Of a DNA stretch of 64,000 bases, positions 26,940-36,115 are shown in pieces. The notes under the pieces are model-generated. The model had not been told where the DNA came from, made no database searches, and saw only the letters and a program-made list of their open reading frames with translations. Both the position numbers and the translations under genes were made by a program. Source of the DNA: CBDFKV01 sp965249035 (GTDB taxonomy: Bacteria; Pseudomonadota; Gammaproteobacteria; Arenicellales; Poriferihabitantaceae); assembly GCA_965249035.1 (NCBI GenBank), contig CBDFKV010000006.1, forward strand, positions 704,297-768,296, written 5' to 3'. Within the stretch, counting starts at the first letter, position 1. Each line of letters opens with the position of its first letter.

Positions 26940-27932
26940 TTACTTGCTTTCGTTCTGGTTGGCTTCCAAGCTGTCGTGCCAACGCTCGTGATGCGCTTTC
27001 GCCCAGTTTTTGTCCACGGTGCCCCTTGTCATCGCGCGTAACGTGCCTTTAACCAGAATTGCAGCGAGAAATGCGTGACTAAATACCAAGACCACAAAAA
27101 ATACCGCTATCACTGAATGGACAACGTGGGCAACCGCCAGCTGCGCTCGGCCTAAATCAAAAATGGGAAAATCAAGCGTGAGTCCGGAAATGGATATTAA
27201 CAAGCCAAACAGCATGATCAACCAAAACATGATCTTTTCACCCATGTTAAAAAACCCGGCACTGAGATGGGCATCAGTAAGAATACCTCCGCCTTTAAGC
27301 AGCCAACTTAGATCGCCTTTTTCATAGATATTTCGCCGTCCAAACTGAACCAGCAGTAACAACACCACCAGAGGGAAAACTAGGCCAGACCAATTGTGCA
27401 GAAATTTCCCGATAGCCGCAATTTGCCCAAACCCATCCGACCCTATCAAGGGCACTAATAGTGATCGACCATACGTTACCGTAAAACCAGTGATGGCCAA
27501 CAGCAGAAATAATGCCACCAACGACCAATGCAGGACTCGCTCATAATAAGTGGTACGCTGGATATCTTTACCTGACTCGCCTCCCGGAACTTCAATTGAG
27601 CGGCGGATCAGCCAAAACAGTAGTAAGAGAAGAGTCACGCCAGCAAATATGTAACCGGAATAAGGAACCAACATCGTAGTTCTGTAACTCAGCCAGTCTC
27701 GCCCTTCGGTATAGACCAAAGCACCGCCATCGGGCGAATTTACCTGGCTGCGAAGCGCGGCATTATTTTGCCTTACAGACTCCCACAGACTGGTGCCAGC
27801 ATAATTATTGCTCGGCTCATTCGACTGACCTGCAGCTGCGGCCGTTACAATGCCCAAAGACAGAACTAAAACCAATATAGCGCCTACCAACCGCATAACT
27901 TGAGCAGAACCTATCGAGTGTCGTCTTTGCAT
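26940..27932 (-). CDS. Formate dehydrogenase cytochrome b556 (gamma) subunit
   Basis: Membrane anchor that takes electrons from the iron-sulfur subunit and passes them to quinone. The ATG at 27932 (MQRRHSIGSAQVMRLVGAIL) is preferred: it begins a signal-like helix ending AAAAGQS, while the longer frame would overlap fdhB by 31 bases. A periplasmic stretch of about 70 residues follows, then four main helices with likely haem histidines in RVLHWSLVALFLLLAITGF, KFLHNWSGLVFP and VAHVVHSVIAVFFVVLVFSHAFLA. About 330 residues, longer than FdnI (217) and typical of the three-part fdh type with an N-terminal extension. It is the last gene of the fdh operon. Confidence 0.92.
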   Translation of the reverse strand: MQRRHSIGSAQVMRLVGAILVLVLSLGIVTAAAAGQSNEPSNNYAGTSLWESVRQNNAALRSQVNSPDGGALVYTEGRDWLSYRTTMLVPYSGYIFAGVTLLLLLFWLIRRSIEVPGGESGKDIQRTTYYERVLHWSLVALFLLLAITGFTVTYGRSLLVPLIGSDGFGQIAAIGKFLHNWSGLVFPLVVLLLLVQFGRRNIYEKGDLSWLLKGGGILTDAHLSAGFFNMGEKIMFWLIMLFGLLISISGLTLDFPIFDLGRAQLAVAHVVHSVIAVFFVVLVFSHAFLAAILVKGTLRAMTRGTVDKNWAKAHHERWHDSLEANQNESK

Positions 27933-27991
27933 AAACGCCTTAAAACCACCTTTAGCAGGCGCACTCTCGCACAGATCGCTCAACATATGCT

Positions 27992-28615
27992 TTATGAATC
28001 TGATCCATATGCTTCGGCCCAACCCGATTTTTTGCTGGCACCACCACGTTTTCGTTCTCGGCGGCCAAACCCCCCACCTCGACGCACGATACGATCTCGG
28101 AAGATATCGGAGACGGTACTGCCATCACCTGCTAACAATGCCTTGGTTGAGCACATTTCTGCGCATATAGGCAGCTTCCCCTCGGCTAGGCGGTTGCGTC
28201 CATACTTAGTATGTTCAGCAGGACTGGAATCCTCTTCTGGTCCACCAGCGCAAAAAGTACACTTGTCCATTTTGCCACGAGAACCAAACGAGCCATCTTC
28301 AGGGAACTGCGGCGCCCCAAACGGACAGGCAAACAAACAATAGCCACAACCAATGCAGGCATCTTTATTGTGTAATACGACCCCATCGTCGCTGGTGTAA
28401 AAACAATCAACCGGGCAAACCGCCGCACAGGGCGCATCCGAACAATGCATGCATGCCACAGACAGCGATCGCTCACCGGGTTCACCGTCCTTAATCGTCA
28501 CCACTCGGCGGCGATTGACACCCCAGGGTACGTCGTGTTCATTTTTACAAGCCGTCACACAACCATTGCACTCGATACAGCGTTCAGCATCGCAGAGAAA
28601 TTTCATTCTAGCCAT
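27992..28615 (-). CDS. Formate dehydrogenase iron-sulfur (beta) subunit
   Basis: A 207-residue electron-transfer subunit with four cysteine clusters for [4Fe-4S] centres: CIECNGCVTACKNEH, CMHCSDAPCAAVCPV, CIGCGYCLFACPF, and the spaced set CTFC...ICAEMC. The order and spacing fit the beta subunits of membrane-bound formate dehydrogenases. There is no transmembrane anchor at the C-terminus, only a basic Gly/Arg-rich tail (about 175-207). It follows fdhA by twelve bases and precedes the cytochrome b subunit. Confidence 0.95.
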   Translation of the reverse strand: MARMKFLCDAERCIECNGCVTACKNEHDVPWGVNRRRVVTIKDGEPGERSLSVACMHCSDAPCAAVCPVDCFYTSDDGVVLHNKDACIGCGYCLFACPFGAPQFPEDGSFGSRGKMDKCTFCAGGPEEDSSPAEHTKYGRNRLAEGKLPICAEMCSTKALLAGDGSTVSDIFRDRIVRRGGGFGRRERKRGGASKKSGWAEAYGSDS

Positions 28616-28627
28616 CGTAATCTCCTC

Positions 28628-31522
28628 TTAAGCAGCGCTAACACGGCACAGAGATGCTTTGGTTTCTTGCATCTGTGTGACCGAGTCGTAGCCGTAGGTT
28701 AGTGCCGTATTTGCCGCTTCGCCCAATACATAAGGAGCGGCGCCTTCAGGATATTTATCATGTAGGTTCTTGCCTTGAAAATGTCCGCCAAAATGGAACG
28801 GCAAGAACACAACCCCCGCTGCAACACGCCGGGTGACTTGCGCTTTGACTCTAATTTTACCACCCTCTGGGCCCTCCACCCAAATATCATCGCCCTCCTT
28901 GACCCCTGCATTATTCGCATCCCGCGGATGAATTTCAGCAAACATATCTTGCTGCAACTCAGCCAACCACGGGTTGGAGCGCGACTCATCGCCGCCGCCC
29001 TCGTATTCCACCAAACGGCCGGAAGTCAGGATCAATGGATAGTCTTTGGCATGATCCACCTCTTGAATGGACTTATAGCGTGTCGGCAATCGATAATGCG
29101 ACTTTCGATCTTCATAAGTAGGATAGCGCTCAACCAAATCGCGCCGCGAGGTATACAACGGTTCTCGGTGAATCGGTACTGGGTCTGGAAATGTCCACAC
29201 CACCGCCCGCGCTTTCGCATTTCCAAAGGGTGCGCAGCCATGCTTGATTGCCACGCGTTGAATACCGCCGGACAAATCAGTTTTCCAGTTCTTGCCTTCT
29301 GCTGCTTGCTGTTCTTCAGCAGTAAGATCACCCCACCATCCCAGCTGCTTCAACAAATCAGCTGAAAACTCCGGATGGCCATCTTGCAACTCATTACCAA
29401 CCGGATAGGAACCCTCAGCCAGTAAATTATCGCCGTCGTGCTCAACCCCAAACCGCGCACGAAAATTCAACCCACCTTCAGCTACTGGCTTACTCGGGTC
29501 GTACAAATTAGGCGTACCGGGGTGCCCCATTTCTGGTGTTCCCCAACACGGCCAAGGCAAGCCAAAATACTCACCATCGCAGGGGCCACCTTCCGCTTTC
29601 AGGGTGGTAGTGTTAAACGTCCCCCAATGCTCCATGTGCAACCTCAGACGTTCTGGGCTTTGGCCAGTATAACCAATTGTCCACATACCCTTATTAAACT
29701 CTCGGGTGATATCTTCAATCAGAGGCTCGTCATCGTTGACGCTAATGTTCTTAAACATTTCCTGCTCGAAACCCAGCTTCTTAGCGAACTTGTACATAAT
29801 CGTATGATCAGGCAAGGACTCAAACATGGGATCGATCACCTTATCACGCCATTGCAAGGAGCGATTCGAGGCGGTAACTGATCCATAGGTTTCAAACTGC
29901 GTACACGCCGGTAGCAAATACATGCCATCGGTACGATCATGCATGACCGCGCTGACCGTGGGATAAGGATCGATAACCACCATCAGATCAAGCTTTTCCA
30001 TCGCTTTTTTCATTTCCTGACCGCGGGTCTGGCTATTGGGCGCATGTCCCCAGAAAATCATCGCCTTCAAATTGTCGTTTTGAGCAATATTTTCCTTATC
30101 TTCCAACACGCCATCAATCCAGCGCGATACCGGGATCCCGGCTGAATTCATCGGCTTGGCTTCTTTATCACCGTAGCCATTTTGATCAAAGCGTCCAGCA
30201 ATCCAGTCATAATCAACATCCCAAACCTTGGACCAATGTTTCCACGCACCTTCTGATAAGCCGTAGTAACCCGGCAAGGAGTGGCTCAATACACAAAAGT
30301 CGGTGGCGCCTTGAACATTGTCATGACCGCGGAAGATATTAGTCCCGCCACCAGACTTGCCCATATTGCCCAGCGCGAGCTGAAAGTTGCAATAGGCGCG
30401 GGTATTATTATTACCGATGGTATGTTGCGTTCCGCCCATGCACCAAATGAAAGTGCTGGGGGTATTGTTCGCCATCAAGCTCGCTGCCTCGCGCACTTTT
30501 GCCTCGGACACACCCGTGACTTCTTCTACCAAGTCAGGGGTCCACTTAGCCACCTCTTCTCGAATCTGATCCATCCCCCAAACTCGCTGCTGGATAAATT
30601 CGGTATCTTCCCAACCATTTTCAAAGATATGCCACATCATTCCCCAGACGATGGGAACATCAGTACCAGGGCGAATCTGCAAATGCAAATCAGCGTGTGC
30701 TGCGGTTCGTGTATACCGTGGATCAATAACGATAATCGGTGCGTTATTCTGTTCTTTAGCCTTCATCACATGCAGCATCGAGACTGGATGCGCCTCCGCC
30801 GGATTACCACCGATAATCAAAATGGCTTTGGAATTGTGAATATCATTATAGGAGTTGGTCATTGCACCGTAACCCCAGGTATTGGCAACGCCAGCAACGG
30901 TGGTCGAATGACAAATACGGGCTTGATGATCGCCGTTATTGCTGCCCCACATCGCGTACAATTTACGGAACAAATACGCTTGCTCGTTGTTGTATTTGGC
31001 AGACCCTAACCAATAGACTGAATCCGGGCCGGAAGCTTCGCGAATCTCCAACAGCTTATCACCGATTTCGTTAATTGCCTCTTCCCAGGAAACGCGCTTC
31101 CACTCACCGTTGACCAGTTTAGTCGGGTATTTAAGACGGCGCTCACCATGGCCGTGCTCTCGTACCGACGCCCCTTTGGCGCAGTGCGAACCCATATTAA
31201 TCGGATGATCCATAGCTGGTTCTTGACCTGTCCATACGCCATTCTCAACTTCAGCGATGATGCCGCAACCTACTGAACAGTGTGTGCAAACCGTCTTTAT
31301 TCTCTTGGCTGAACCAGCTGCCTCACCGGTATCGGCCTGCGCTTTACGGCTCATACCGATCGGCAATAATGCCGCGGCACCCAACCCACCTGCTGTCACC
31401 CCTGAGCGGTGCAAAAAAGTACGTCGATCAATAACTCCGGCGCGAGATTTTAGTGGTTGTGGATTACTGGTTAGCCCAGCAACAGTGGCCGCAGGCGTCT
31501 GATCAATTTTCTGTAATTTCAT
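28628..31522 (-). CDS. Formate dehydrogenase molybdopterin (alpha) subunit, Cys type
   Basis: Oxidises formate to CO2 with a bis-MGD molybdenum (or tungsten) centre; 964 residues. The Tat signal RRTFLHRSGVTAGG (about 33-46) sends the folded complex to the periplasm. A [4Fe-4S] site follows: CTHCSVGCGIIAE and SHCAKGASV. The metal ligand is Cys in ARICHSTTVAGVANTWGYGAMTNSYNDI, where formate dehydrogenase N has selenocysteine, so no UGA readthrough is needed. The C-terminal molydopterin-binding domain is complete (LILTSGRLVEYEGGGDESRSNPWLAE). It stands between the small Tat peptide gene and the beta subunit gene in a full fdh operon, and its maturation would need the linked chaperone, fdhD, moaC and moeA. 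Confidence 0.95.
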   Translation of the reverse strand: MKLQKIDQTPAATVAGLTSNPQPLKSRAGVIDRRTFLHRSGVTAGGLGAAALLPIGMSRKAQADTGEAAGSAKRIKTVCTHCSVGCGIIAEVENGVWTGQEPAMDHPINMGSHCAKGASVREHGHGERRLKYPTKLVNGEWKRVSWEEAINEIGDKLLEIREASGPDSVYWLGSAKYNNEQAYLFRKLYAMWGSNNGDHQARICHSTTVAGVANTWGYGAMTNSYNDIHNSKAILIIGGNPAEAHPVSMLHVMKAKEQNNAPIIVIDPRYTRTAAHADLHLQIRPGTDVPIVWGMMWHIFENGWEDTEFIQQRVWGMDQIREEVAKWTPDLVEEVTGVSEAKVREAASLMANNTPSTFIWCMGGTQHTIGNNNTRAYCNFQLALGNMGKSGGGTNIFRGHDNVQGATDFCVLSHSLPGYYGLSEGAWKHWSKVWDVDYDWIAGRFDQNGYGDKEAKPMNSAGIPVSRWIDGVLEDKENIAQNDNLKAMIFWGHAPNSQTRGQEMKKAMEKLDLMVVIDPYPTVSAVMHDRTDGMYLLPACTQFETYGSVTASNRSLQWRDKVIDPMFESLPDHTIMYKFAKKLGFEQEMFKNISVNDDEPLIEDITREFNKGMWTIGYTGQSPERLRLHMEHWGTFNTTTLKAEGGPCDGEYFGLPWPCWGTPEMGHPGTPNLYDPSKPVAEGGLNFRARFGVEHDGDNLLAEGSYPVGNELQDGHPEFSADLLKQLGWWGDLTAEEQQAAEGKNWKTDLSGGIQRVAIKHGCAPFGNAKARAVVWTFPDPVPIHREPLYTSRRDLVERYPTYEDRKSHYRLPTRYKSIQEVDHAKDYPLILTSGRLVEYEGGGDESRSNPWLAELQQDMFAEIHPRDANNAGVKEGDDIWVEGPEGGKIRVKAQVTRRVAAGVVFLPFHFGGHFQGKNLHDKYPEGAAPYVLGEAANTALTYGYDSVTQMQETKASLCRVSAA

Positions 31523-31543
31523 TCCTGACCTCCTGAGGGCAGA

Positions 31544-31735
31544 TTAGAAGCGCGACGCGCGGTAATAAGCTTTAACATGCTCAGTTTCCTGATAGCCACT
31601 TTGCGTAGCTTCAGCCTCAGGCACCGCTTCTTCTTGCGTTACCGCTTCGGCACCCAAGCTGGCGACACCGCCCACAGCCATGGTGTGTAAAAACTGACGC
31701 CGGGATTTAGGTTTTTTTTGATCTTTAGTTTTCAT
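31544..31735 (-). CDS. Small Tat-signal protein of formate dehydrogenase loci
   Basis: A 63-residue peptide with a twin-arginine signal, KSRRQFLHTMAVGGVASLGAEAV, followed by an acidic linker and a C-terminal HVKAYYRASRF. Such a peptide is regularly found directly upstream of fdhA in this kind of locus. The Tat motif and conserved tail suggest it rides with, or chaperones, the exported complex. The exact role is not known. Confidence 0.85.
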   Translation of the reverse strand: MKTKDQKKPKSRRQFLHTMAVGGVASLGAEAVTQEEAVPEAEATQSGYQETEHVKAYYRASRF

Positions 31736-31777
31736 TTTCTCTCCTCGTTTTACCTTGGCAAATTCAGTTACATAAAC

Positions 31778-32428
31778 TTATGTTTGCAAAGAAAAATATT
31801 TGCTTTCAATCTTAAAAAAAACAGCACCAAATTGTCCCGCTGCTTTATAAAACTGTGCCCGTTTAGCCGTTTGTAAATCTTGCATAAACTCATCTATCCA
31901 CGGCTCTATATGCGCCGTATAAAATTTTTTTTGCTGCTCAAAGCCCACTGCGTCATCACCCGCATCACTAATCAGACTGCTCATAACCGCGCAGAGCAGT
32001 CCTGCGTGGTCTTCTGTCTCAAATCGATTTGAGTCTCGTTGAAAACCGAGATGTTGCAAGCTGGTGCGTAATTCCGCCAACGGCTGTTCATTTAAAAATC
32101 CAGACAGATAGACTGACCCATACGGCAATACCTCCCCACGACCAACGCCGATGAACAAGGCGTTAAATTCTGACTCAAGTAAGTTGGGATGTTGTAGCGC
32201 ACTTGCAGATACCAGCCCTAACTGGCTAAGGGCAACGCTGAATTCTCCCTGCTCTTGGCTATTGTCGTTATTTTGTGAAAAGCCGCGAATCTGCTGTAGC
32301 AGTTCCGAACTGGGAAGTGCGAGTAGTAGTTGGCTGAGTAAAGCATAGATATTAGTTCTGGCTGCCCTATCGGATAGAAGGATCGGATTGGGAGTGGTCT
32401 TGCGAATTTCAACGGAGCCTACTTGCAT
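31778..32428 (-). CDS. TorD/DmsD-family chaperone for the formate dehydrogenase
   Basis: A 216-residue helical protein. RAARTNIYALLSQLLLALPSSELLQQI at the start, LLESEFNALFIGVGRGEVLPYGSVYLSGFLNEQPLAELRTSL in the middle, and EDHAGLLCAVMSSLI are the TorD-family core: the last block is the E-x-DH-x-G-x-x pattern of the hinge region. Such proteins bind the Tat signal of molybdoenzymes until cofactor insertion is complete. Good -35/-10 boxes end about seven bases before the ATG, so the message may have almost no leader (see promoter). It lies 43 bases ahead of the small Tat gene. Confidence 0.87.
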   Translation of the reverse strand: MQVGSVEIRKTTPNPILLSDRAARTNIYALLSQLLLALPSSELLQQIRGFSQNNDNSQEQGEFSVALSQLGLVSASALQHPNLLESEFNALFIGVGRGEVLPYGSVYLSGFLNEQPLAELRTSLQHLGFQRDSNRFETEDHAGLLCAVMSSLISDAGDDAVGFEQQKKFYTAHIEPWIDEFMQDLQTAKRAQFYKAAGQFGAVFFKIESKYFSLQT

Positions 32429-32437
32429 TACTCTACA

Positions 32438-32466
32438 TTTATATCGAATATACTTATATTGTGCAA
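32438..32466 (-). promoter_or_regulatory. Sigma70-type promoter for the torD-fdh genes
   Basis: Reading the minus strand, TTGCAC (32466-32461) and TATAAA (32443-32438) are exactly 17 bases apart. The expected start point is around 32431, only about three bases before the TorD-like start codon, so the transcript would be leaderless or nearly so, unless the chaperone starts further in. Confidence 0.5.
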
Positions 32467-32498
32467 GGATATTATTTATGGGCTGTTACAACATCTGA

Positions 32499-34142
32499 TT
32501 ACATCATGTCCTTAACTCGACAGTCTTCGCACATCATCAACCGATTTTTTGCCTCGCCTTGAAACTGCACATGATCCGCCAACGTTGCCATTATTTTGTC
32601 GACCATACTTCGCGTCGCGAACGGCTTTGCACAACGAATACAGGTGAACGGTTGTTCTTGTTTGAGGGTGCGATGCTGAATACGTTGCTGGCGGTTGGTC
32701 AAATACCGCGGCTTCAATTGCAACGCCGATTCTGGGCAGGCTTCGACGCACAGACCACATTGAAGACATTGATTTTCAACAAATTGTAGCTTGGGTTCTT
32801 CACTATTCGCACTCAAGGCTTGCGCTGGACAACACGACACGCAGCCAACACATAAGGTGCAGGCATCAACATCAATTTCTAATGCGCCAAATGCAGCGTG
32901 CGCGGGCAATTCGATCGTTTCCGCTATTAAAGCTCGGTCTGCACGGCTCACCAGATAGTCCATCGCCAGGTGTATCAATTCCCGTTTCTCACCTACCAAA
33001 GCATAGGTTAACGGCGGGCACAGTGCCGCCAGTGGTTTCGGCTGGGCCGCTACCGCGTCACCAAAAGATTGATCATCAATCAAGCGAACTCGCTGCTGAC
33101 TATCGCTAGGGAGCACGCCTGCCAACAAGTGATTAACCACATCCGCCTGCTTTTCCAGTTCGCTTCGGACTGAGTCTGGTACCTGCTGATCAATCAGGAT
33201 AACAATATTACCAGCACCACCCGCGATAGCGCTCAGCCATAGCTCCGGGCTGGTTGCGCCCGGTTCTTCCATCGGCCAATACAAGCAATGCGCTGGTAAC
33301 ACGTCAGCTAAATCAGCCAAAACTGACGCACTGCTGTCCGGGTGATAAAAAATAATTTGCGGTGCCACTTCGTATTCTGCAATCAAGCTGCATAATGCTA
33401 CTGCAGTTTGATTGGCATTCGCAGCGCTGTACTGAATCGCCCCACTGGGACAAGCAGCACGACACACACCCACGCCATGACAACGATGCTGATCAGCTTC
33501 GACCGTATCACCCGAACTACTGAACGCACTCGCTGGACAGGCGTCGATACAGCGGCTACAACCCTCAATACTATTGCGTTGGTGGGCGCACATTTGTGCA
33601 TTAACCATTATGTACGCAGGTTTTTCAAAATGCCCTTGCCGCAAGGGGATTTCCTCAAGCGCTTCTAAAAAAGCATCGTGATCGCCCTTTGGCGCGTAAT
33701 AACCCGGCGGCAATAAGGGGTCACTAATCAAGGGCTGGCGTTGCAAATCCAGCGCCAGTGCAAAGGGCTGCTGTAAACAACTCAGCTTTGGCTCTGTCTC
33801 TAGATTGAAAGCGCCTAAATGTCCGTTGAGCTCAGCTCGCAGGTTCGACGCCTTCCAAAATTCACGTCCGTCGATAGCGTATTTTTCCTGTTTGGGCAAG
33901 TCACAGCCATCCGTGTTTTCGCTATCCAAAAAAACAATACGTTCCAGTGCTGGCAGCGACTCCACCACTGCTGCGAACGCTGGTTGTGGCCCAATAACGA
34001 GTAGACTGCCGTCAGAGTCATAAGGGATTTGAGCAAGCGATGGGCGTGTTTTTTCAATAGCTCTAATTAACGCTTCCAGCCGTTGACTATCTGCTGGTGT
34101 GGTCGCAGTTGGGCTAAAACCCAGCACGGTTTCAACTGTCAT
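32499..34142 (-). CDS. Polyferredoxin-like 4Fe-4S protein of the fdh locus
   Basis: About 547 residues. The ATG at 34142 (MTVETVLGFSPT) is chosen: a longer frame to 34223 would run far into the upstream gene. Four ferredoxin cysteine clusters are seen: CSRCIDACPASAF, CHGVGVCRAACPSGAI, CTLCVGCVSCCPAQAL and CLQCGLCVEACPESAL. Two further pairs (CIRCAKPF, CEDC) near the C-terminus could bind a metal. The part between the clusters (about 255-415) is cysteine-poor. This protein regularly goes with DUF3305 and DUF3306 genes in fdh clusters. It may carry electrons to or from the formate dehydrogenase or serve its maturation; neither is proven. Confidence 0.85.
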   Translation of the reverse strand: MTVETVLGFSPTATTPADSQRLEALIRAIEKTRPSLAQIPYDSDGSLLVIGPQPAFAAVVESLPALERIVFLDSENTDGCDLPKQEKYAIDGREFWKASNLRAELNGHLGAFNLETEPKLSCLQQPFALALDLQRQPLISDPLLPPGYYAPKGDHDAFLEALEEIPLRQGHFEKPAYIMVNAQMCAHQRNSIEGCSRCIDACPASAFSSSGDTVEADQHRCHGVGVCRAACPSGAIQYSAANANQTAVALCSLIAEYEVAPQIIFYHPDSSASVLADLADVLPAHCLYWPMEEPGATSPELWLSAIAGGAGNIVILIDQQVPDSVRSELEKQADVVNHLLAGVLPSDSQQRVRLIDDQSFGDAVAAQPKPLAALCPPLTYALVGEKRELIHLAMDYLVSRADRALIAETIELPAHAAFGALEIDVDACTLCVGCVSCCPAQALSANSEEPKLQFVENQCLQCGLCVEACPESALQLKPRYLTNRQQRIQHRTLKQEQPFTCIRCAKPFATRSMVDKIMATLADHVQFQGEAKNRLMMCEDCRVKDMM

Positions 34143-34614
34143 CAGCTTCGGGCTCCTCGCTATGGTCGTCGACTGCCAGTGGCTTTTCAACTGCCGCTTG
34201 ATCTGTAGCGGGCTCATCCTCAATTAAATCAGCCAAAGCTTGCTTTGCGCGCTCAATGCTATGCTTCATATCAGCGGTGACAATGTCGCCCAGAGGCTCA
34301 AATTGGGTGAAATCTTCTGCATAGTCGTCGAGACCATCCACCACATTAAACTTAGATGCGCGAAATAATTGCTGCAACGCTACTTTGCGCAAACCTTTGC
34401 TAACCCCTTCGGACAAAAAGCTGCTGTAGTCGCTGTATTCATCCAGCGTGGCCAAATTGGGCATATCGTCATCGCACAACACTACCGGTTCTGCTTGGCA
34501 TACGCCGTCGGCGATCACCGGTTCCGGCAATGACGGCTGATCAAACTCCTCTGATTTCATCTGCGCCCAACGGCGCAGTCGCCCGCTTGACTGAATGCTG
34601 TCGTCGTTACTCAT
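34132..34614 (-). CDS. DUF3306 protein of the fdh locus
   Basis: A 160-residue acidic protein of the DUF3306 family. The N-terminal RLRRWAQMKSEE and the central NLATLDEYSDYSSFLSEGVSKGLRKVALQQLFRASKFNVVDGLDDYAEDFTQFEPLGDIVTADM are its hallmark. The rest is low in complexity and rich in Asp/Glu. It starts within the DUF3305 stop (4-base overlap) and overlaps the next gene by 11 bases, so the three are one tight unit. Function unknown; the family occurs almost only in formate dehydrogenase clusters. Confidence 0.88.
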   Translation of the reverse strand: MSNDDSIQSSGRLRRWAQMKSEEFDQPSLPEPVIADGVCQAEPVVLCDDDMPNLATLDEYSDYSSFLSEGVSKGLRKVALQQLFRASKFNVVDGLDDYAEDFTQFEPLGDIVTADMKHSIERAKQALADLIEDEPATDQAAVEKPLAVDDHSEEPEADDS

Positions 34615-35144
34615 GGTTTAGCCGCTCCTTGATCGCCTTGACCTTTAAACCAGCGCTTACGCTTACGCTTTTTAGGGATCTCTGGCGCGTAATATCGCAC
34701 CACAAAAGCCTCTGTCCAGACATAAATATCTGGTGGAATGGGCAATCTGAACACCTGCGCCTCCACTTCCGTCCAGCGCGTTGCTTCGTCATATGCCAAG
34801 CTGACTTGAAATGGCGTTGAAATACCATTTTCGTCATCCTGCGAGACCACAAACAAACTCGGTTGGTCGCTCAGCAAGTTTTGATAATAGCTCTCCAGCT
34901 CATCGGCAAACAGGCTTAAGCGAAAGCCCGGATACAGATACCGAGCTGTGTCATCATCTTCATGGATACAGGTCGCAGCGCCGCGATCACGCTGCTGACT
35001 ATTCACCAACGCCGATACCGCACGCCATTGCCAGTCAGCCCAACGCTGGTGCTTGACTGCGTAACGTTCCATCACCACGCTCACATAGCGATACTCAGGT
35101 TGAACGATGCTCTCTGGCTTAAATTGGCTCGGTACAGGCTTCAC
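34611..35144 (-). CDS. DUF3305 protein of the fdh locus
   Basis: A 177-residue protein with a GTG start. The central pattern VVMERYAVKHQRWADWQWRAVSAL, then GFRLSLFADELESYYQNLLSDQPSLFVV and PFQVSLAYDEATRWTEVEAQVFRLPIPPDIYVWTEAFVVRYYAPEIPKKRKRKRWFKG, fits DUF3305. It is the first gene of the DUF3305-DUF3306-polyferredoxin unit and is divergent from fdhD, with 71 bases between. The function is unknown. Confidence 0.88.
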   Translation of the reverse strand: MKPVPSQFKPESIVQPEYRYVSVVMERYAVKHQRWADWQWRAVSALVNSQQRDRGAATCIHEDDDTARYLYPGFRLSLFADELESYYQNLLSDQPSLFVVSQDDENGISTPFQVSLAYDEATRWTEVEAQVFRLPIPPDIYVWTEAFVVRYYAPEIPKKRKRKRWFKGQGDQGAAKP

Positions 35145-35215
35145 AACAAAATGCTTATATGGGTATAGGTTGCGCTAAGCCATAATACTAATCTATTATT
35201 GCCGCTGATAACAAG

Positions 35216-36085
35216 ATGACGACGCACACCGTGAACAAACAGGCTGATGTACCGATTGCCGCCACGCTACCAGCGCTCAGCGACGAAGGTATTAACCCGA
35301 TTCACCAAGCCGTCAGGCTGGATCAGAATGGCGTCGAAACCACCGTTTCTATCATCGGTGAGCGACCGCTGACGATTAAAGTTGACGGCAAAGAAGTGGT
35401 TACCTTGATGACAGCTGGAACTCACCCCGAACGCCTGACCCTAGGTTATTTACGCAATCAACTACTATTTGAAAGCATAACTGAAATCGCCAGCATCGAA
35501 GTGGATTGGAACCGTGAAGTCGCCGATGTTAGCACTCATCATGGCAATGGCATCGCTGCGCTAGATCAATCGCAGCGCATCGTCACTACCGGCTGCGGTC
35601 AAGGCACGATGCTAAGTTGCACGATGGATAAAATGTATCACTACCGCCTGCGGAAAACACAGGTGAAGCAATCTGAGATATATGCCGTACTGAGTGCGGT
35701 GCAGCAGCACAATCGTTTATATCGAGAGACCGGCTCTCTCCACAGCTGCGGCTTATGTAGAGACGGCAAGGTACGCTATTTTGTAGAAGACGTCGGCCGT
35801 CACAACGCCATGGACTCGATTGCGGGAGAAATGTGGCTGCGCCATATTGAGGGCACCGGCCACTCTTTTTACACCACCGGGCGGCTGACCTCAGAAATCG
35901 TCATCAAAGCCGCATTCATGGGTATTCCCACGCTTATCTCCCGAAACGGCGCAACCCAGATGGGTGTAGAGCTGGCCGAGGAATTGGGCGTTATGTTGAT
36001 TTCACGGGCCAAAAGCCGGCAGTTCACCGCTCTTAACGCCAAAAACCGCTTGGTGTTTGACGCCATACCCGGAAGCAATCTTTAA
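35216..36085 (+). CDS. fdhD: Formate dehydrogenase accessory sulfurtransferase FdhD
   Basis: Moves sulfur from the cysteine desulfurase to the molybdenum cofactor, a step needed for active formate dehydrogenase. The 289 residues include GERPLTIKVDGKEVVTLMTAGTHPERLTLGYL, the catalytic cysteine pair in HSCGLCRDG (about 179-187), and VEDVGRHNAMDSIAG, followed by TTGRLTSEIVIKAAFMGIPTLISRNGAT. It is divergent from the DUF3305 gene and about 4 kb from the structural genes it serves. Confidence 0.95.
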   Translation: MTTHTVNKQADVPIAATLPALSDEGINPIHQAVRLDQNGVETTVSIIGERPLTIKVDGKEVVTLMTAGTHPERLTLGYLRNQLLFESITEIASIEVDWNREVADVSTHHGNGIAALDQSQRIVTTGCGQGTMLSCTMDKMYHYRLRKTQVKQSEIYAVLSAVQQHNRLYRETGSLHSCGLCRDGKVRYFVEDVGRHNAMDSIAGEMWLRHIEGTGHSFYTTGRLTSEIVIKAAFMGIPTLISRNGATQMGVELAEELGVMLISRAKSRQFTALNAKNRLVFDAIPGSNL

Positions 36086-36115
36086 TCACTGCGGCTTATC
36101 CTACCAACTCACGAG

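Noticed and set aside
28628..31522. Selenocysteine in the formate dehydrogenase
   Set aside because: The metal ligand position reads a normal Cys codon and the frame has no in-frame TGA, so no SECIS element is needed.
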